From: Jonesiaceae bacterium BS-20
Lineage (GTDB): Bacteria; Actinomycetota; Actinomycetes; Actinomycetales; Cellulomonadaceae
NCBI GenBank assembly: GCA_039995105.1
Contig: CP146203.1
Location: forward strand, 3,410,001 to 3,474,000
DNA length: 64,000 nt
Reading direction: 5' to 3'
A model generated the notes under the pieces. The model worked only from the letters and a program-made list of their open reading frames with translations, was not told the DNA's origin and did not search any database. The translations under genes were made by a program, and so were the position numbers. Positions 27,660 to 37,090 of this stretch are shown here, piece by piece. Positions within the stretch are counted from its first letter, which is position 1; each line of letters opens with the position of its first letter.

Positions 27660-30536
27660 ATGGTTCATTTTGCTGCCATCGATTATTTATGGGGCAAAGC
27701 AGGACTAAATATCCGAGGAGTTCTGCAGTGGGCCCCATTGCAGACTCACCTTCTTGATACAGGGCATGTAGCACAACTGTTATTGGAACAGTGGGTTCCA
27801 TCAAGTTTGTTGAAACAAATGGCGAACCAGTCTGGCCTTTCTGTTGATGAGTTCCGATCTCTAATTGCATTCATTGCAGGGGTGCATGATGTGGGAAAAG
27901 CGACTCCGGCTTTTCAAGCGAAGCCATTACGTGAAAAATCGACTGGCCATTTACAAGCGCGTATGGAGCTAGCCAAGATTGTTGGGAGATCTCTGCAGCT
28001 AACTCGGCAAGAATGCATGCAACTGCCGCATAACATTTCTGGACATTTTATTGTTCGTAGATGGCTACGTTCGAGATTCAACTGGAGCATGAACGCTTCA
28101 AATAGTCTTGGAATAATTATTTCCGGACACCATGGGATAACGCCTATTCGCCAACCTATTGGAAATGTCGCAGACACTCCGCACCTCTTAGGAGACGGAA
28201 TTTGGCAGAAAATGCAAGAGTATCTGCTGGATGAGTGTGCAAAGGAATTTGGTATTACCAAGTTAATTGAGCGAGAGATCTTACTTTCGCCAAATGCGCA
28301 GGTTTTTGTAAGTGGTCTAGTTGTGTTATCGGATTGGATTGCTTCTGATACCAAGTACTTCAGACTTGTTGATGATGGAGCTGCCTTAGATAAGAACCTT
28401 GATCACAATGCACGTGCAATGAAAGCGCTGGCTGATATTAGGCTCCCCAACCCATGGGAGCCAGCACGCTCAACTGAGTCTTTGGATGAAAGGCTAGTTA
28501 CGGGATTTGGCTTACCACATGGTGCGGTGGCGAATAGTACTCAGATTGCGTTAGATCATGTTGTCGATTCTTTGAATGCGCCGGAGCTCGTAATCTTGGA
28601 GGCTCCAACAGGTTCAGGGAAGACGGAAGCAGCTCTTCTAGCTGCCCACAAGATTGCGGCCAAGTTGAAACTTGCAGGAATCACGTTTGCGCTTCCAACG
28701 CAGGCAACAACGAACGCCATGTACACAAGAATTTTTGACTGGCTAGTGAGACTGTCGGAACTTGGTGAGAAACCAATTGGAGACATCCAGCTAATTCATG
28801 GCAAGGCGGACCTCAACAACGCATTTCAGTCTGTTCGTTTTAGCAATGAACTGGCGGACGTACATGACGAGGACAGCACCTGGCATCCTGTAATTCTTGG
28901 TGCCTCCGAGCTAGTCCGTAACCAGTGGTCAGACCGGTCTAAACTCCGTCTGTTATCCAATGTAACTGTGTGCACAATAGATCAAATACTGATGGCATCG
29001 CTAAAGACCCGGCACAACGTGCTCAGGCATGTCGGTCTATCTCGAAAAGTTCTTGTTGTTGACGAAGTTCATGCGGCTGATACCTTCATGCGCCAGTATC
29101 TTCTTCGGACCCTTGAGTGGGCTGGTGCAAATGGAATTCCAGTTATCTGTCTCTCCGCGACTCTGCCAAGCACGATCCGTGATGATTTGCTCGAAAGTTA
29201 TCAACGTGGAAAACAACGAACCAAAACCACAGGATCAGAGAACACCGAACTAAAAGCTCGCAACCATGAGAACCAGCCCAAGAACGATGGGGTATCAAGG
29301 AGTGCTAGTTGCTATCCATTGGTCAGTTTCACAAGCGGCTATTTCGCAAGTAAGCAGCCGTTTGACTTCTTGGAAGTAGCGCGCAAAGTTGATTTGGAGC
29401 TAGCAGATTTGGGCCTGGAAGAACTGTCTGAAAAGATACAACAACTCTCGGATAGTGGCGGGCGCATTCTCGTTATACGTAACACCGTGAGGTCTGCGAT
29501 TGAGACTTTTGATGCGTTGGAAGCAGCTTTTCCGGGTGAGGTCACGCTGGGACATTCACGGTTTATTGGGGCTCATAGAATCGCTAACGATGCCGCACTA
29601 CTAGAGCAATTTGGCAAGGGTGACACTGTGGACCCATCCGTACGTCAGATTATTGTGGCGACCCAAATCGCGGAGCAATCTTTAGATATTGACTGCGATG
29701 TTTTGTTCACAGATATTGCTCCAATGGACGCGTTGTTACAACGAATTGGCCGGTTACACAGACATAATACGCGGGTACGTCCACAAAGATTTACCCGCGC
29801 TCGCTGCTTCATTTTGGGATTTAAAGGATCGTTAGAAACGGCCCCAGAAATCTTGGGTGGAAGCGCTCGTGTGTACGATCCGTATCTTCTCTTGAAGACA
29901 GCGCTTGAGATCCTGAGGGTCCAGGAACTGGGGGGTGAAATCCAGATTCCAGATGGCGTTTCATCCTTAATTGAGCGCACCTATGTAGAGGACATTGCAA
30001 TACCAGCAGCTTGGGTATCAGCAATGTCTGAGGCTGATAGTAACTTTGAGCGCATGGAGGAATCTCGTCGAACAAGGGCGCTTCAGAACTGCGTCGCCGC
30101 GCCCTATGCTGATGACGTGATCTGGGGGTTCAGTGCGGGACCCGTAGACCGAGCAGGGGAAGAACGCGTAGCTGCTCAAGTTCGGGACGCTCAAGAAAGT
30201 ATCGAAGTCATACTCCTAAATAGGGTTGACCAAACCTTAAGTTTGATACACCCGGAGCCTGGGATCGATCCGAGGCTCGACCAGTACTACGTGCCTACGG
30301 ATGACCAACTGGAGTGGTTACGTCGATCGACTATCCGGATTCCTGGCTATGTCTTGCCCGGTGAATCGCTAGCAGAATTTCCCCAACAATTGGAGAACCT
30401 CTTGATCCCGGAGTGGCAGTCTTCTCCGGAACTAAAGGATGAGTTGTTTTTGACGATAGATCCGGTCGAAGGTACTCGGCTTGGAAAATACTTACTGACG
30501 TATGATCCGCAGAGAGGCTTGGAAATTACGACATGA
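27660..30536 (+). CDS. cas3: CRISPR-associated helicase/nuclease Cas3 (type I-E)
   Basis: 958 residues from ATG 27660, which has GGGAGAG nine bases upstream; a GTG at 27624 lacks a ribosome site. The HD nuclease domain comes first (VHDVGKATPAF, His76-Asp77). The SF2 helicase follows, with Walker A APTGSGKTEAA (about 315), DEVHAAD (about 468), ISLSATLPS-like LSATLPS, and QRIGRLHRH as motif VI. A C-terminal Cas3 domain follows. It is recruited by Cascade to unwind and degrade target DNA. The stop overlaps the cse1 start by 4 bases. The gene is complete with no visible damage. Confidence 0.97.
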   Translation: MVHFAAIDYLWGKAGLNIRGVLQWAPLQTHLLDTGHVAQLLLEQWVPSSLLKQMANQSGLSVDEFRSLIAFIAGVHDVGKATPAFQAKPLREKSTGHLQARMELAKIVGRSLQLTRQECMQLPHNISGHFIVRRWLRSRFNWSMNASNSLGIIISGHHGITPIRQPIGNVADTPHLLGDGIWQKMQEYLLDECAKEFGITKLIEREILLSPNAQVFVSGLVVLSDWIASDTKYFRLVDDGAALDKNLDHNARAMKALADIRLPNPWEPARSTESLDERLVTGFGLPHGAVANSTQIALDHVVDSLNAPELVILEAPTGSGKTEAALLAAHKIAAKLKLAGITFALPTQATTNAMYTRIFDWLVRLSELGEKPIGDIQLIHGKADLNNAFQSVRFSNELADVHDEDSTWHPVILGASELVRNQWSDRSKLRLLSNVTVCTIDQILMASLKTRHNVLRHVGLSRKVLVVDEVHAADTFMRQYLLRTLEWAGANGIPVICLSATLPSTIRDDLLESYQRGKQRTKTTGSENTELKARNHENQPKNDGVSRSASCYPLVSFTSGYFASKQPFDFLEVARKVDLELADLGLEELSEKIQQLSDSGGRILVIRNTVRSAIETFDALEAAFPGEVTLGHSRFIGAHRIANDAALLEQFGKGDTVDPSVRQIIVATQIAEQSLDIDCDVLFTDIAPMDALLQRIGRLHRHNTRVRPQRFTRARCFILGFKGSLETAPEILGGSARVYDPYLLLKTALEILRVQELGGEIQIPDGVSSLIERTYVEDIAIPAAWVSAMSEADSNFERMEESRRTRALQNCVAAPYADDVIWGFSAGPVDRAGEERVAAQVRDAQESIEVILLNRVDQTLSLIHPEPGIDPRLDQYYVPTDDQLEWLRRSTIRIPGYVLPGESLAEFPQQLENLLIPEWQSSPELKDELFLTIDPVEGTRLGKYLLTYDPQRGLEITT

Positions 30537-32215
30537 CGAGTTATGACCTACGGACAGAACCTTGGATTCCGGTTTTGTACACGGATGGAACTTCCAAACG
30601 ATTAGGACTTTTGAGCATCTTCGAAGATGCTCAGGAAATTTTGACGATCGGCACTGAACTGCCTACTCAAAGATTCGCATTGCAGAGATTGCTATTAGCT
30701 ATCTTGCACAGAGCGTTTGGTGGGCCAGCGACCATTGCGGAGTGGGAAGAAATTGCGGGACAGTGGAAGCATCATCTAGTCCAGGTGACAAATTACCTTG
30801 ATAGATATGCTTCGCATTTTGATCTTTTTCACCCGGAATATCCATTTATGCAGGTGCCTAACTTGCGGACCTCTAAAGATGAAGTGTTTGGGTTAGAACG
30901 TCTCATTATGGATGTTCCGGCTGGTCACCCATTCTTCACTATGCGAGCAGGTAAGGGAACCTCGGAGATTTCCCATGCTGATGCGGCGCTGTGGCTAGTG
31001 AACACTCACGCTTACGATATCTCGGGTATTAAGTCAGGAGCTGTCGGGGACCCCAGAGTTAAGGGTGGGAAAGGCTACCCCATTGGTACCGGTTGGTGTG
31101 GAGAGCTTTTGGGTATCCAAGCATCCGGATCTAATTTAAAGGAAACACTTCTCTATAACCTGTTTGTCCCAGGCACCACAAGTTCTTTTGTGAACTACTC
31201 TCCTGAAAAAGACCTACCGTATTGGGAACGGCGGGAGAGCAACAAAGGTAGCAACAATGAAGAATCCGCACCACGCGCTTCGAATCCAGAGAACCCTAGT
31301 GAGAACTTCGCAACTGGGTTTGTCGATCTTTATACTTGGCAGTCACGTCGGATTCGCCTTGTGTCCAACGGGACTTCAGTGACCAACGTTCTGGTGTGTA
31401 ACGGAGACAAGATGCTTGCCGCGAACACTTTTGGCCTAGAGCCCCAAAGCCTTTGGCGTTTCTCACAGCCGCAGACGGCGAAGTTCAAGACAGATACTTA
31501 CATGCCCGCGATGGTAGACCCAAACAGGGCCGTGTGGCGGGGACTGGAGAATGTTCTAGCCGAGACCACCACCATTGGTAAGAAAGAGAAAAGGACTGTC
31601 CACCCAGGGATTACTGAGTTCATTGGAGCGCTGCGTGATGAAGAAGTTATTACGCGTAATCAACCGGTGACCTTCCAGACTGTAGGAGTACTGTACGGAC
31701 CGCAGCAATCATCGTTTGCTGCTGTTACGACAGACTCTCTGGTGTTCTCAGCAGCAACGTTCCAAAGCCAATTGGGGGCCTTGCGGGCAGTAATACTCGA
31801 GGGCGTCAACAGAGTTGAAAGGTGCGCTTATCTATTAGGTGATTTCGCGGTTACATTGTCGCTTGCCAGCGGAGATAAGAACTCAGACCTTGCGAAGGAC
31901 GCTATTAGAGTCCGTTACTACACTGAGATTGATACACATGTGAGGGCTTGGATCCGCTTGGTTGAAGACGTCCAACAGCGAGTGGCATACCTTAAACACC
32001 TTGATGAGATGGTGTTCGAATTAGTGAATCAGATCGCTTACGAGAGCATAAAAGAGGCGCCTCAGTCAGCGATAGCTGGTATCCCAGACCCTCAAGAATC
32101 TGGACAGGGAAACAGATGGCTCAATGCTGCAACAGCACAACGTACATTGCAGTGGCGTATCAGAAACGTTCTGGAACATCTAAACACCGACGTGACAGCT
32201 GAGGAAGAAGATTAA
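30533..32215 (+). CDS. cse1: Cascade large subunit Cse1 (CasA/Cas8e)
   Basis: 560 residues beginning YDLRTEPWIPVLYTDG, the standard Cse1 N-terminus, with ELPTQRFALQRLLLAILHRAF close behind and a helical C-terminal bundle. Cse1 recognises the PAM and recruits Cas3. It overlaps cas3 (ATGA) and its last base is the first base of cse2, so expression is coupled. Confidence 0.95.
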   Translation: MTSYDLRTEPWIPVLYTDGTSKRLGLLSIFEDAQEILTIGTELPTQRFALQRLLLAILHRAFGGPATIAEWEEIAGQWKHHLVQVTNYLDRYASHFDLFHPEYPFMQVPNLRTSKDEVFGLERLIMDVPAGHPFFTMRAGKGTSEISHADAALWLVNTHAYDISGIKSGAVGDPRVKGGKGYPIGTGWCGELLGIQASGSNLKETLLYNLFVPGTTSSFVNYSPEKDLPYWERRESNKGSNNEESAPRASNPENPSENFATGFVDLYTWQSRRIRLVSNGTSVTNVLVCNGDKMLAANTFGLEPQSLWRFSQPQTAKFKTDTYMPAMVDPNRAVWRGLENVLAETTTIGKKEKRTVHPGITEFIGALRDEEVITRNQPVTFQTVGVLYGPQQSSFAAVTTDSLVFSAATFQSQLGALRAVILEGVNRVERCAYLLGDFAVTLSLASGDKNSDLAKDAIRVRYYTEIDTHVRAWIRLVEDVQQRVAYLKHLDEMVFELVNQIAYESIKEAPQSAIAGIPDPQESGQGNRWLNAATAQRTLQWRIRNVLEHLNTDVTAEEED

Positions 32216-32832
32216 TGACAAGTACAACGAGTGCTGACCGGGCTATCCGCCATGAATCAGGGTTTGGTAGAGCGCTTAGAGGCAAGCTCCACCAGTTCTG
32301 GGAGGGACGGGAGAGTTCAAGCACAAAGGCAAGTTTGGCTCGACTGCGCCGTACAGTCACGAGCCCACTCGAAGAGTGCACTGAGATATGGGATGTGGTC
32401 TTGCCAGATCTTCCAAATTCCATGGGGAAATTTGGTGATGCGCCCACTTTTGAAGAGCGTGCAGCGCACTTGTGTTTGGCCCTCTACGCGACTCATCAAC
32501 AGTCAAAAAGTGCTTCTCAGCACGTGGCGGGTAATAGATGGGGACAATCAGTCAATGCCCTTGCTCAGCAAGTACCTACGACTCAAACTAGATTTGCGAC
32601 ATTACTTGCAGTCGGTGAGTTTGCGGAATTATCGAATCATCTCATGAGCCTAGTAACGCAGATGCGAGCAAAGGATATTCCGACGGACTACGTGGCATTG
32701 GGACAGGACTTATTGGAATTCCAAGTACCAAGCCGTCGAAGTGCAGTGCTTCTACGATGGAGCCGGCAGTTCTATAACCCGCCACGCAAAGACAATCGAA
32801 CCGAACAGATCCTTAACGAAACCGGAGAGTGA
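32215..32832 (+). CDS. cse2: Cascade small subunit Cse2 (CasB)
   Basis: 205-residue, mostly helical protein with the Cse2 pattern ALYATHQQSKSASQHV (Arg/His-rich first part) and RRSAVLLRWSRQFYNP at the end. It lies in the fixed I-E position between cse1 and cas7e. Two copies clamp the crRNA-target hybrid in Cascade. Confidence 0.92.
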   Translation: MTSTTSADRAIRHESGFGRALRGKLHQFWEGRESSSTKASLARLRRTVTSPLEECTEIWDVVLPDLPNSMGKFGDAPTFEERAAHLCLALYATHQQSKSASQHVAGNRWGQSVNALAQQVPTTQTRFATLLAVGEFAELSNHLMSLVTQMRAKDIPTDYVALGQDLLEFQVPSRRSAVLLRWSRQFYNPPRKDNRTEQILNETGE

Positions 32833-32840
32833 ATACAAAG

Positions 32841-33998
32841 ATGTCCAAAAATCTCTATGTAGAACTGCATGCACTTCAGCCCATCCCGCCAAGTAACGTC
32901 AACCGCGATGACACCGGAAACCCAAAGACTGCAATTTTCGGTGGTATCCGGCGGGCGAGAGTTTCCAGCCAGGCGTGGAAACGATCAATCCGCCAAGACT
33001 TCGCCAACCGGCTGGCTCCGGAACTTGTTGGTGTGCGTAGCGTCAGGCTTGTGGAAAAACTCGCGTCAGAAATACGTTCGCAGTACCCTGAACTTACTGA
33101 TGAAGCACAGGCGATGGCAGTAGATGTTTTCACAACTGCTAACTTAAAAGTTTCTAAGCCAAAGCCGAAGAAAAATCAAGAAACCGAGCCCATTGAGGTC
33201 ACCGGGTACTTGGTGTTCCTCTCCAATCAGCAACTGAGTTCAATTGCGGAACTAGCGGGGAAGACCGTCATCGATGGTGGCGAGATCAAGTCCCTCAAGA
33301 AAGAACTTCTACAACGGTTGAAATTCAACAATTCCTACGACTTAGCGCTTTTTGGGCGGATGGTTGCGGACAACACCGACCTCAATGTAGAAGCAGCGGC
33401 ACAAGTTGCTCATGCGATTGGTGTTTCCAAAGTGGAGACTGAGTTTGATTACTACACGGCAGTTGATGATGTGAAAGCTGCGAGTGAAGAAGAAACAGAT
33501 GCGGGCGCAGCGATGATCGGTAGTATCGCTTTCAACTCGTCAACTGTTTACAGGTATGCCAACATCAACGTGAGTGAACTTGCACGAAACCTAGGTGATG
33601 CGGCAGGCACTGCCGGTGCGATTCGAGAGTTCGTCAGATCATTTGTCACGGCAATGCCAACCGGCAAGCAAAATAGCTTTGCCAACCGGACACTCCCAAC
33701 ATCCTTGGTCGTCACGTTGCGTAGTGATCAGCCGATATCACTGGCACCAGCGTTTGAAACTCCGCTATATCCTTCCGAGGAACGCTCAATATCGGTTGCT
33801 GCAGCAGCACGCCTAGCTGAATATGCCGGTGAACTCTATGAAGCCTTCGGCGCCACCCCAGAGATGACGTGGGTTCAGGGAGTAGGTGACGCTGGAAAAG
33901 TCCTTGAAGAATTAGGAGACCGAGTTGCGCTGCCAGAGCTGCTCGCTGCGGTAGAGCAGGCAGCGGTAACTTTCGCTGAAGAAAATCTATCCGCATGA
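32841..33998 (+). CDS. cas7e: Cascade backbone subunit Cas7e (Cse4/CasC)
   Basis: 385 residues from ATG 32841; GGAGAG lies 11 bases upstream, while a GTG at 32829 has none. The start (LYVELHALQPIPPSNVNRDDTGNPK) and GGIRRARVSSQAWKRSIRQDF are the Cas7e signatures. The fold is RAMP-like. Six copies form the crRNA-binding backbone. It overlaps cas5e by 4 bases. Confidence 0.96.
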   Translation: MSKNLYVELHALQPIPPSNVNRDDTGNPKTAIFGGIRRARVSSQAWKRSIRQDFANRLAPELVGVRSVRLVEKLASEIRSQYPELTDEAQAMAVDVFTTANLKVSKPKPKKNQETEPIEVTGYLVFLSNQQLSSIAELAGKTVIDGGEIKSLKKELLQRLKFNNSYDLALFGRMVADNTDLNVEAAAQVAHAIGVSKVETEFDYYTAVDDVKAASEEETDAGAAMIGSIAFNSSTVYRYANINVSELARNLGDAAGTAGAIREFVRSFVTAMPTGKQNSFANRTLPTSLVVTLRSDQPISLAPAFETPLYPSEERSISVAAAARLAEYAGELYEAFGATPEMTWVQGVGDAGKVLEELGDRVALPELLAAVEQAAVTFAEENLSA

Positions 33999-34711
33999 GT
34001 ACTTTGCTCTTGAGGTTTGTGGCTCCGCTGCAGGCTTGGGGAACTAGTTCCCGCTTTACAAGCAGACAGACTGATCGGTATCCGAGTAAAAGTGGGATTG
34101 TTGGCCTACTTGCTGCTGCTCAAGGTCGCCGCAGGGTCGAGAGTATTGAAGATCTTGCTGCTCTAAAAGTCGGTGTGAGAATTGACCAACCTGGGTCTCT
34201 TTTGCGTGACTTTCAAACGGCACGCTCGGCTGATAGCCGAACGAGTATGCCGCTGTCTGGCAGGTTCTATCTGCAAGATGCAGTTTTCGTTGCCGCAGTG
34301 GAAGGCGAAAAAACTCTTCTCCAAGCGTTGTACAGCGCGCTTCAATCACCTATTTTTCCAGTCTACTTTGGTCGAAAATCGTGTGTGCCTGCAGCCCCCC
34401 TGCTCATCGATCTTGTTGACCAACCACTGCTGGAAGGGCTGAAGGCTGTTCCCTGGCAAGCAAGCAAGCGATACCAACGCACCCGCAAGAGACCGCAGGA
34501 ACGACTAGAGATAGTAATAGATGCTATTGGCGATCCCGACGAATTCACCCCGGATTTTCCTGTTTCTTTTGACTCAACCCAGCGACAGTATGCGTTGAGG
34601 CCGGTCCATTTTTCAGAAGTTCTTATTGATAACCCCATGAATAAGGTCGTTGCAGCCCCGGTGAGCCGTTTGGGAGTAGTAGATCATGACCCCATGGGCG
34701 GATTGGAATAG
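33995..34711 (+). CDS. cas5e: Cascade subunit Cas5e (CasD)
   Basis: 238 residues. LLRFVAPLQAWGTSSRFTSRQTDRYPSKSGIVGLLAAAQGRRR is the classic Cas5e opening that holds the 5' handle of crRNA; the end HPEVHFSEV-like RPVHFSEVLIDNPMNKV is also in place. It follows cas7e with a 4-base overlap. Confidence 0.95.
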   Translation: MSTLLLRFVAPLQAWGTSSRFTSRQTDRYPSKSGIVGLLAAAQGRRRVESIEDLAALKVGVRIDQPGSLLRDFQTARSADSRTSMPLSGRFYLQDAVFVAAVEGEKTLLQALYSALQSPIFPVYFGRKSCVPAAPLLIDLVDQPLLEGLKAVPWQASKRYQRTRKRPQERLEIVIDAIGDPDEFTPDFPVSFDSTQRQYALRPVHFSEVLIDNPMNKVVAAPVSRLGVVDHDPMGGLE

Positions 34712-34714
34712 TCA

Positions 34715-35404
34715 ATGTTTATTACTCAGTTCACTCTCAATAAGAGCCGTCGCCACAGCCGTTTTTTGATGGCGAACCCCCAGGCGTTGCACGCTGCGGT
34801 TCTTGCAAGTTTTCCCCCAGACAGCCTTGAATCTGCTGCAGCAGATTCAACGCGAATACTCTGGCGTCTTGATGGTTCAACTACAAGGGATGATCTCTAT
34901 ATCGTTAGCCCTGCACGACCTGACTTAACGGGTCTAGTTGAGGATGCTGGATGGCCTACGCAGGAGACGTGGCGGACGAGAGGCTATCAATCTAGGTTAG
35001 ATTCAATTCGTTTAGGTCAACAGTGGAGATTCCGCTTGGTTGCAAACCCTACTGTCTCGAAGAAATCGGGACCTGGCGAGAAATCTAGACGGGTCGCTCA
35101 CGTGACTATTGAGCAACAGCAAGATTGGCTACTCAAGAGGGCTGGTGGTCACGGATTCGAAATTGCTGCGTTAGACGAGCAAAACACGTCAGAAGAAGTG
35201 AAACTTCCTAACTTGCAACTTTCTAACTCAAGAGTTAGAAAGTTCAGACGCGAAAATATGACCGTAACTCTTAGCACTGCCCAGTATGACGGTGTGCTAC
35301 AGGTTACGGACCCAATCGCGTTACAGCGTTCGCTGGTTAACGGTATCGGGCCGGCCAAGGGATACGGTTGTGGGCTCCTAACACTTGCGCCTTTAGGCGG
35401 GTAA
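34715..35404 (+). CDS. cas6e: crRNA endoribonuclease Cas6e (Cse3/CasE)
   Basis: 229 residues of double-RAMP type. ANPQALHAAVLASF carries the likely catalytic histidine (His26), and the glycine-rich loop VNGIGPAKGYGCGLLTLAPL ends the protein. It cleaves the pre-crRNA at the base of the repeat hairpin and stays bound in Cascade. It starts 3 bases after cas5e. Confidence 0.95.
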   Translation: MFITQFTLNKSRRHSRFLMANPQALHAAVLASFPPDSLESAAADSTRILWRLDGSTTRDDLYIVSPARPDLTGLVEDAGWPTQETWRTRGYQSRLDSIRLGQQWRFRLVANPTVSKKSGPGEKSRRVAHVTIEQQQDWLLKRAGGHGFEIAALDEQNTSEEVKLPNLQLSNSRVRKFRRENMTVTLSTAQYDGVLQVTDPIALQRSLVNGIGPAKGYGCGLLTLAPLGG

Positions 35405-35408
35405 CAAA

Positions 35409-36362
35409 GTGTCGATTCCTGGTGGGCGTCCTCCAACTATCCAAGAAGTGGCGCGTATTCAAGACCGCTTGACCTTTGTCTATTTACAGCATGCATCTGT
35501 CTCTAGAGACGCCAATGCGGTTACCGCTACTGATGCGCGTGGGACCGTCCACATACCGGCAGCTCAAGTTAGCTGTCTTATGTTAGGGCCCGGGACCAGG
35601 ATTACTCATCAGGCGATGACATTGCTGGGGGAAACTGGGGCTTCTGTTGTGTGGGTTGGAGAATCGGGGGTTAGGTACTATGCAGGTGGAGAACCGCTGG
35701 CTCGTAGTTCAAAGCTGCTAATTGCCCAAGCCAAACTTGTAAGTAATGAAAAATCGAGAATTGCTGTCGCTCGCCAGATGTACGCTATGCGGTTCCCTGG
35801 TGAAGATGTATCGAAGGATTCGATGCATCAACTGCGAGGTAAGGAAGGCGCGAGAGTCAGGAAGGCATACCGAGATATAGCCAAACTTGCAGGTGTGGAA
35901 TGGGCGAAGCGTGAATACACACCAGGGGACTTTGAGGCTGGCACTCCGATCAATCAGGCCCTGACTGCGGCGCACACAGCGCTGTATGGGGTAGTGCACG
36001 CCGTGGTCGTAGCACTAGGGGCGGCGCCTGGACTGGGCTTTGTCCACGCAGGAAACTCCAGATCATTCGTTTACGATCTTGCTGACCTGTATAAAACAAA
36101 GACTAGTGTCCCTGTGGCGTTTAGTGTCATCAAAGAAGGATATGACGATCTCTCTACTGCAGTTCGCCGAGCAATGAGAGATACCTTTGCCAAGGAAAGA
36201 ACCCTTGAAACTGTAGTGCGTGATATGAAGTCCCTGCTGCTCCAAGATGAAGAATTTCCTGAGGAGGAGCAACTTGCTGATGTGGTATTTCTTTGGGACC
36301 CACTAGCAAAAGTTGCTTCTGGTGCCAACTACGACGATGGGTCGGGAGAACTCACGTGGTAG
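35409..36362 (+). CDS. cas1e: CRISPR integrase Cas1 (type I-E)
   Basis: 317 residues from GTG 35409. The metal-binding active-site residues are visible: Glu146 in KEGARVRKAY, His213 in FVHAGNSRSF, and Asp223/Asp226 in VYDLADLYK. SIPGGRPPTIQEVARIQDRLTFVYLQH is the usual I-E start. With Cas2 it inserts new spacers at the leader end of the array. Confidence 0.97.
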   Translation: MSIPGGRPPTIQEVARIQDRLTFVYLQHASVSRDANAVTATDARGTVHIPAAQVSCLMLGPGTRITHQAMTLLGETGASVVWVGESGVRYYAGGEPLARSSKLLIAQAKLVSNEKSRIAVARQMYAMRFPGEDVSKDSMHQLRGKEGARVRKAYRDIAKLAGVEWAKREYTPGDFEAGTPINQALTAAHTALYGVVHAVVVALGAAPGLGFVHAGNSRSFVYDLADLYKTKTSVPVAFSVIKEGYDDLSTAVRRAMRDTFAKERTLETVVRDMKSLLLQDEEFPEEEQLADVVFLWDPLAKVASGANYDDGSGELTW

Positions 36363-36703
36363 TCATTATAGTTACAGCTGTCCCGATCGGATTACGAGGA
36401 CAACTCACCAAGTGGTTGCTTGAAGCTGCACCCGGCGTTTTTGTAGGGCATGTCTCCAAGCGTGTTCGAGATCTGTTGTGGGAGCGAGTTGAAGAGTATC
36501 TTGGAACTGGCCGCGCGCTCATGGTTTGGCAGACCAATAATGAGCAGGGATTGGATTTTAAGAATCTAGGGCATGATTGGGCGCCCACGGATTTCGATGG
36601 ACTGACTCTGATGATGAGACCAACCAATAAGTCGGTTATTGGACTGGAGAACCCGAAAAAAGGGTGGAGCAAACATTCCCGACGCCGGAGATACGGGAAT
36701 TAG
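36356..36703 (+). CDS. cas2e: CRISPR adaptation protein Cas2 (type I-E)
   Basis: 115 residues from GTG 36356, overlapping the cas1e stop. VVIIVTAVPIGLRGQLTKWLLEAAPGVFVGHVSKRVRDLLWERV is the E. coli-type Cas2 core. The C-terminal tail is KKGWSKHSRRRRYGN. It ends the cas operon. Confidence 0.96.
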   Translation: MVVIIVTAVPIGLRGQLTKWLLEAAPGVFVGHVSKRVRDLLWERVEEYLGTGRALMVWQTNNEQGLDFKNLGHDWAPTDFDGLTLMMRPTNKSVIGLENPKKGWSKHSRRRRYGN

Positions 36704-36864
36704 GACCAATGTGCCCGAACGCGTGAGTCTTGGGTGAGATGAACGAGACTAATTGGGGTGGGTTCTCGTGACGGCAGAAGAGCTGACTCGACGTCGGGTT
36801 CAAATTACAATTCAATTCGAAACTAGTACATGGTTATGGTAGTTAAATTAGTTACTTTAATTCT
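36704..36864. other. AT-rich, leader-like stretch downstream of cas2
   Basis: No gene. From about 36800 the DNA becomes markedly AT-rich, ending directly at a 12-nt match to the CRISPR repeat end. It may be the leader of a lost array in the cas direction. Confidence 0.4.
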
Positions 36865-36936
36865 CGGGGTGAACCCTAGTAGATGGTCAGGCCTCTTTCG
36901 AAGTATGACTCTTCCCTGCGCTGCGGGGAATGCGGT
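36865..36936 (+). CRISPR. Probable remnant of a second, decayed I-E array after cas2
   Basis: CGGGGTGAACCC (36865-36876) equals the last 12 nt of the crRNA-sense repeat except for one missing G. Exactly 32 nt later (the spacer length) comes CTCTTCCCTGCGCTGCGGGG (36909-36928), which matches the repeat start with a few changes and one deletion. Both lie on the plus strand, the sense expected of an array downstream of cas2. Only these two degenerate pieces are visible. Confidence 0.45.
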
Positions 36937-37009
36937 ACGGGAGCTCATCCCCCGATTCCCGAGCAAAGTAACCAATTGCTGATCGAAGTGGATAGATGTT
37001 GATTGGCCG

Positions 37010-37050
37010 AGTGGAAGACCGAATTACTGGAGGCATTTTGGTCTTCCACT
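37010..37050. terminator. Hairpin after the cas locus
   Basis: AGTGGAAGACC (37010-37020) pairs with GGTCTTCCACT (37040-37050), an 11-bp perfect stem with a 19-nt loop. It lies between the cas operon remnant region and the convergent MerR gene. Confidence 0.55.
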
Positions 37051-37090
37051 CCTACTAGGAGTTCAGTAACTTTCCGCGGGGAACGGGGTC

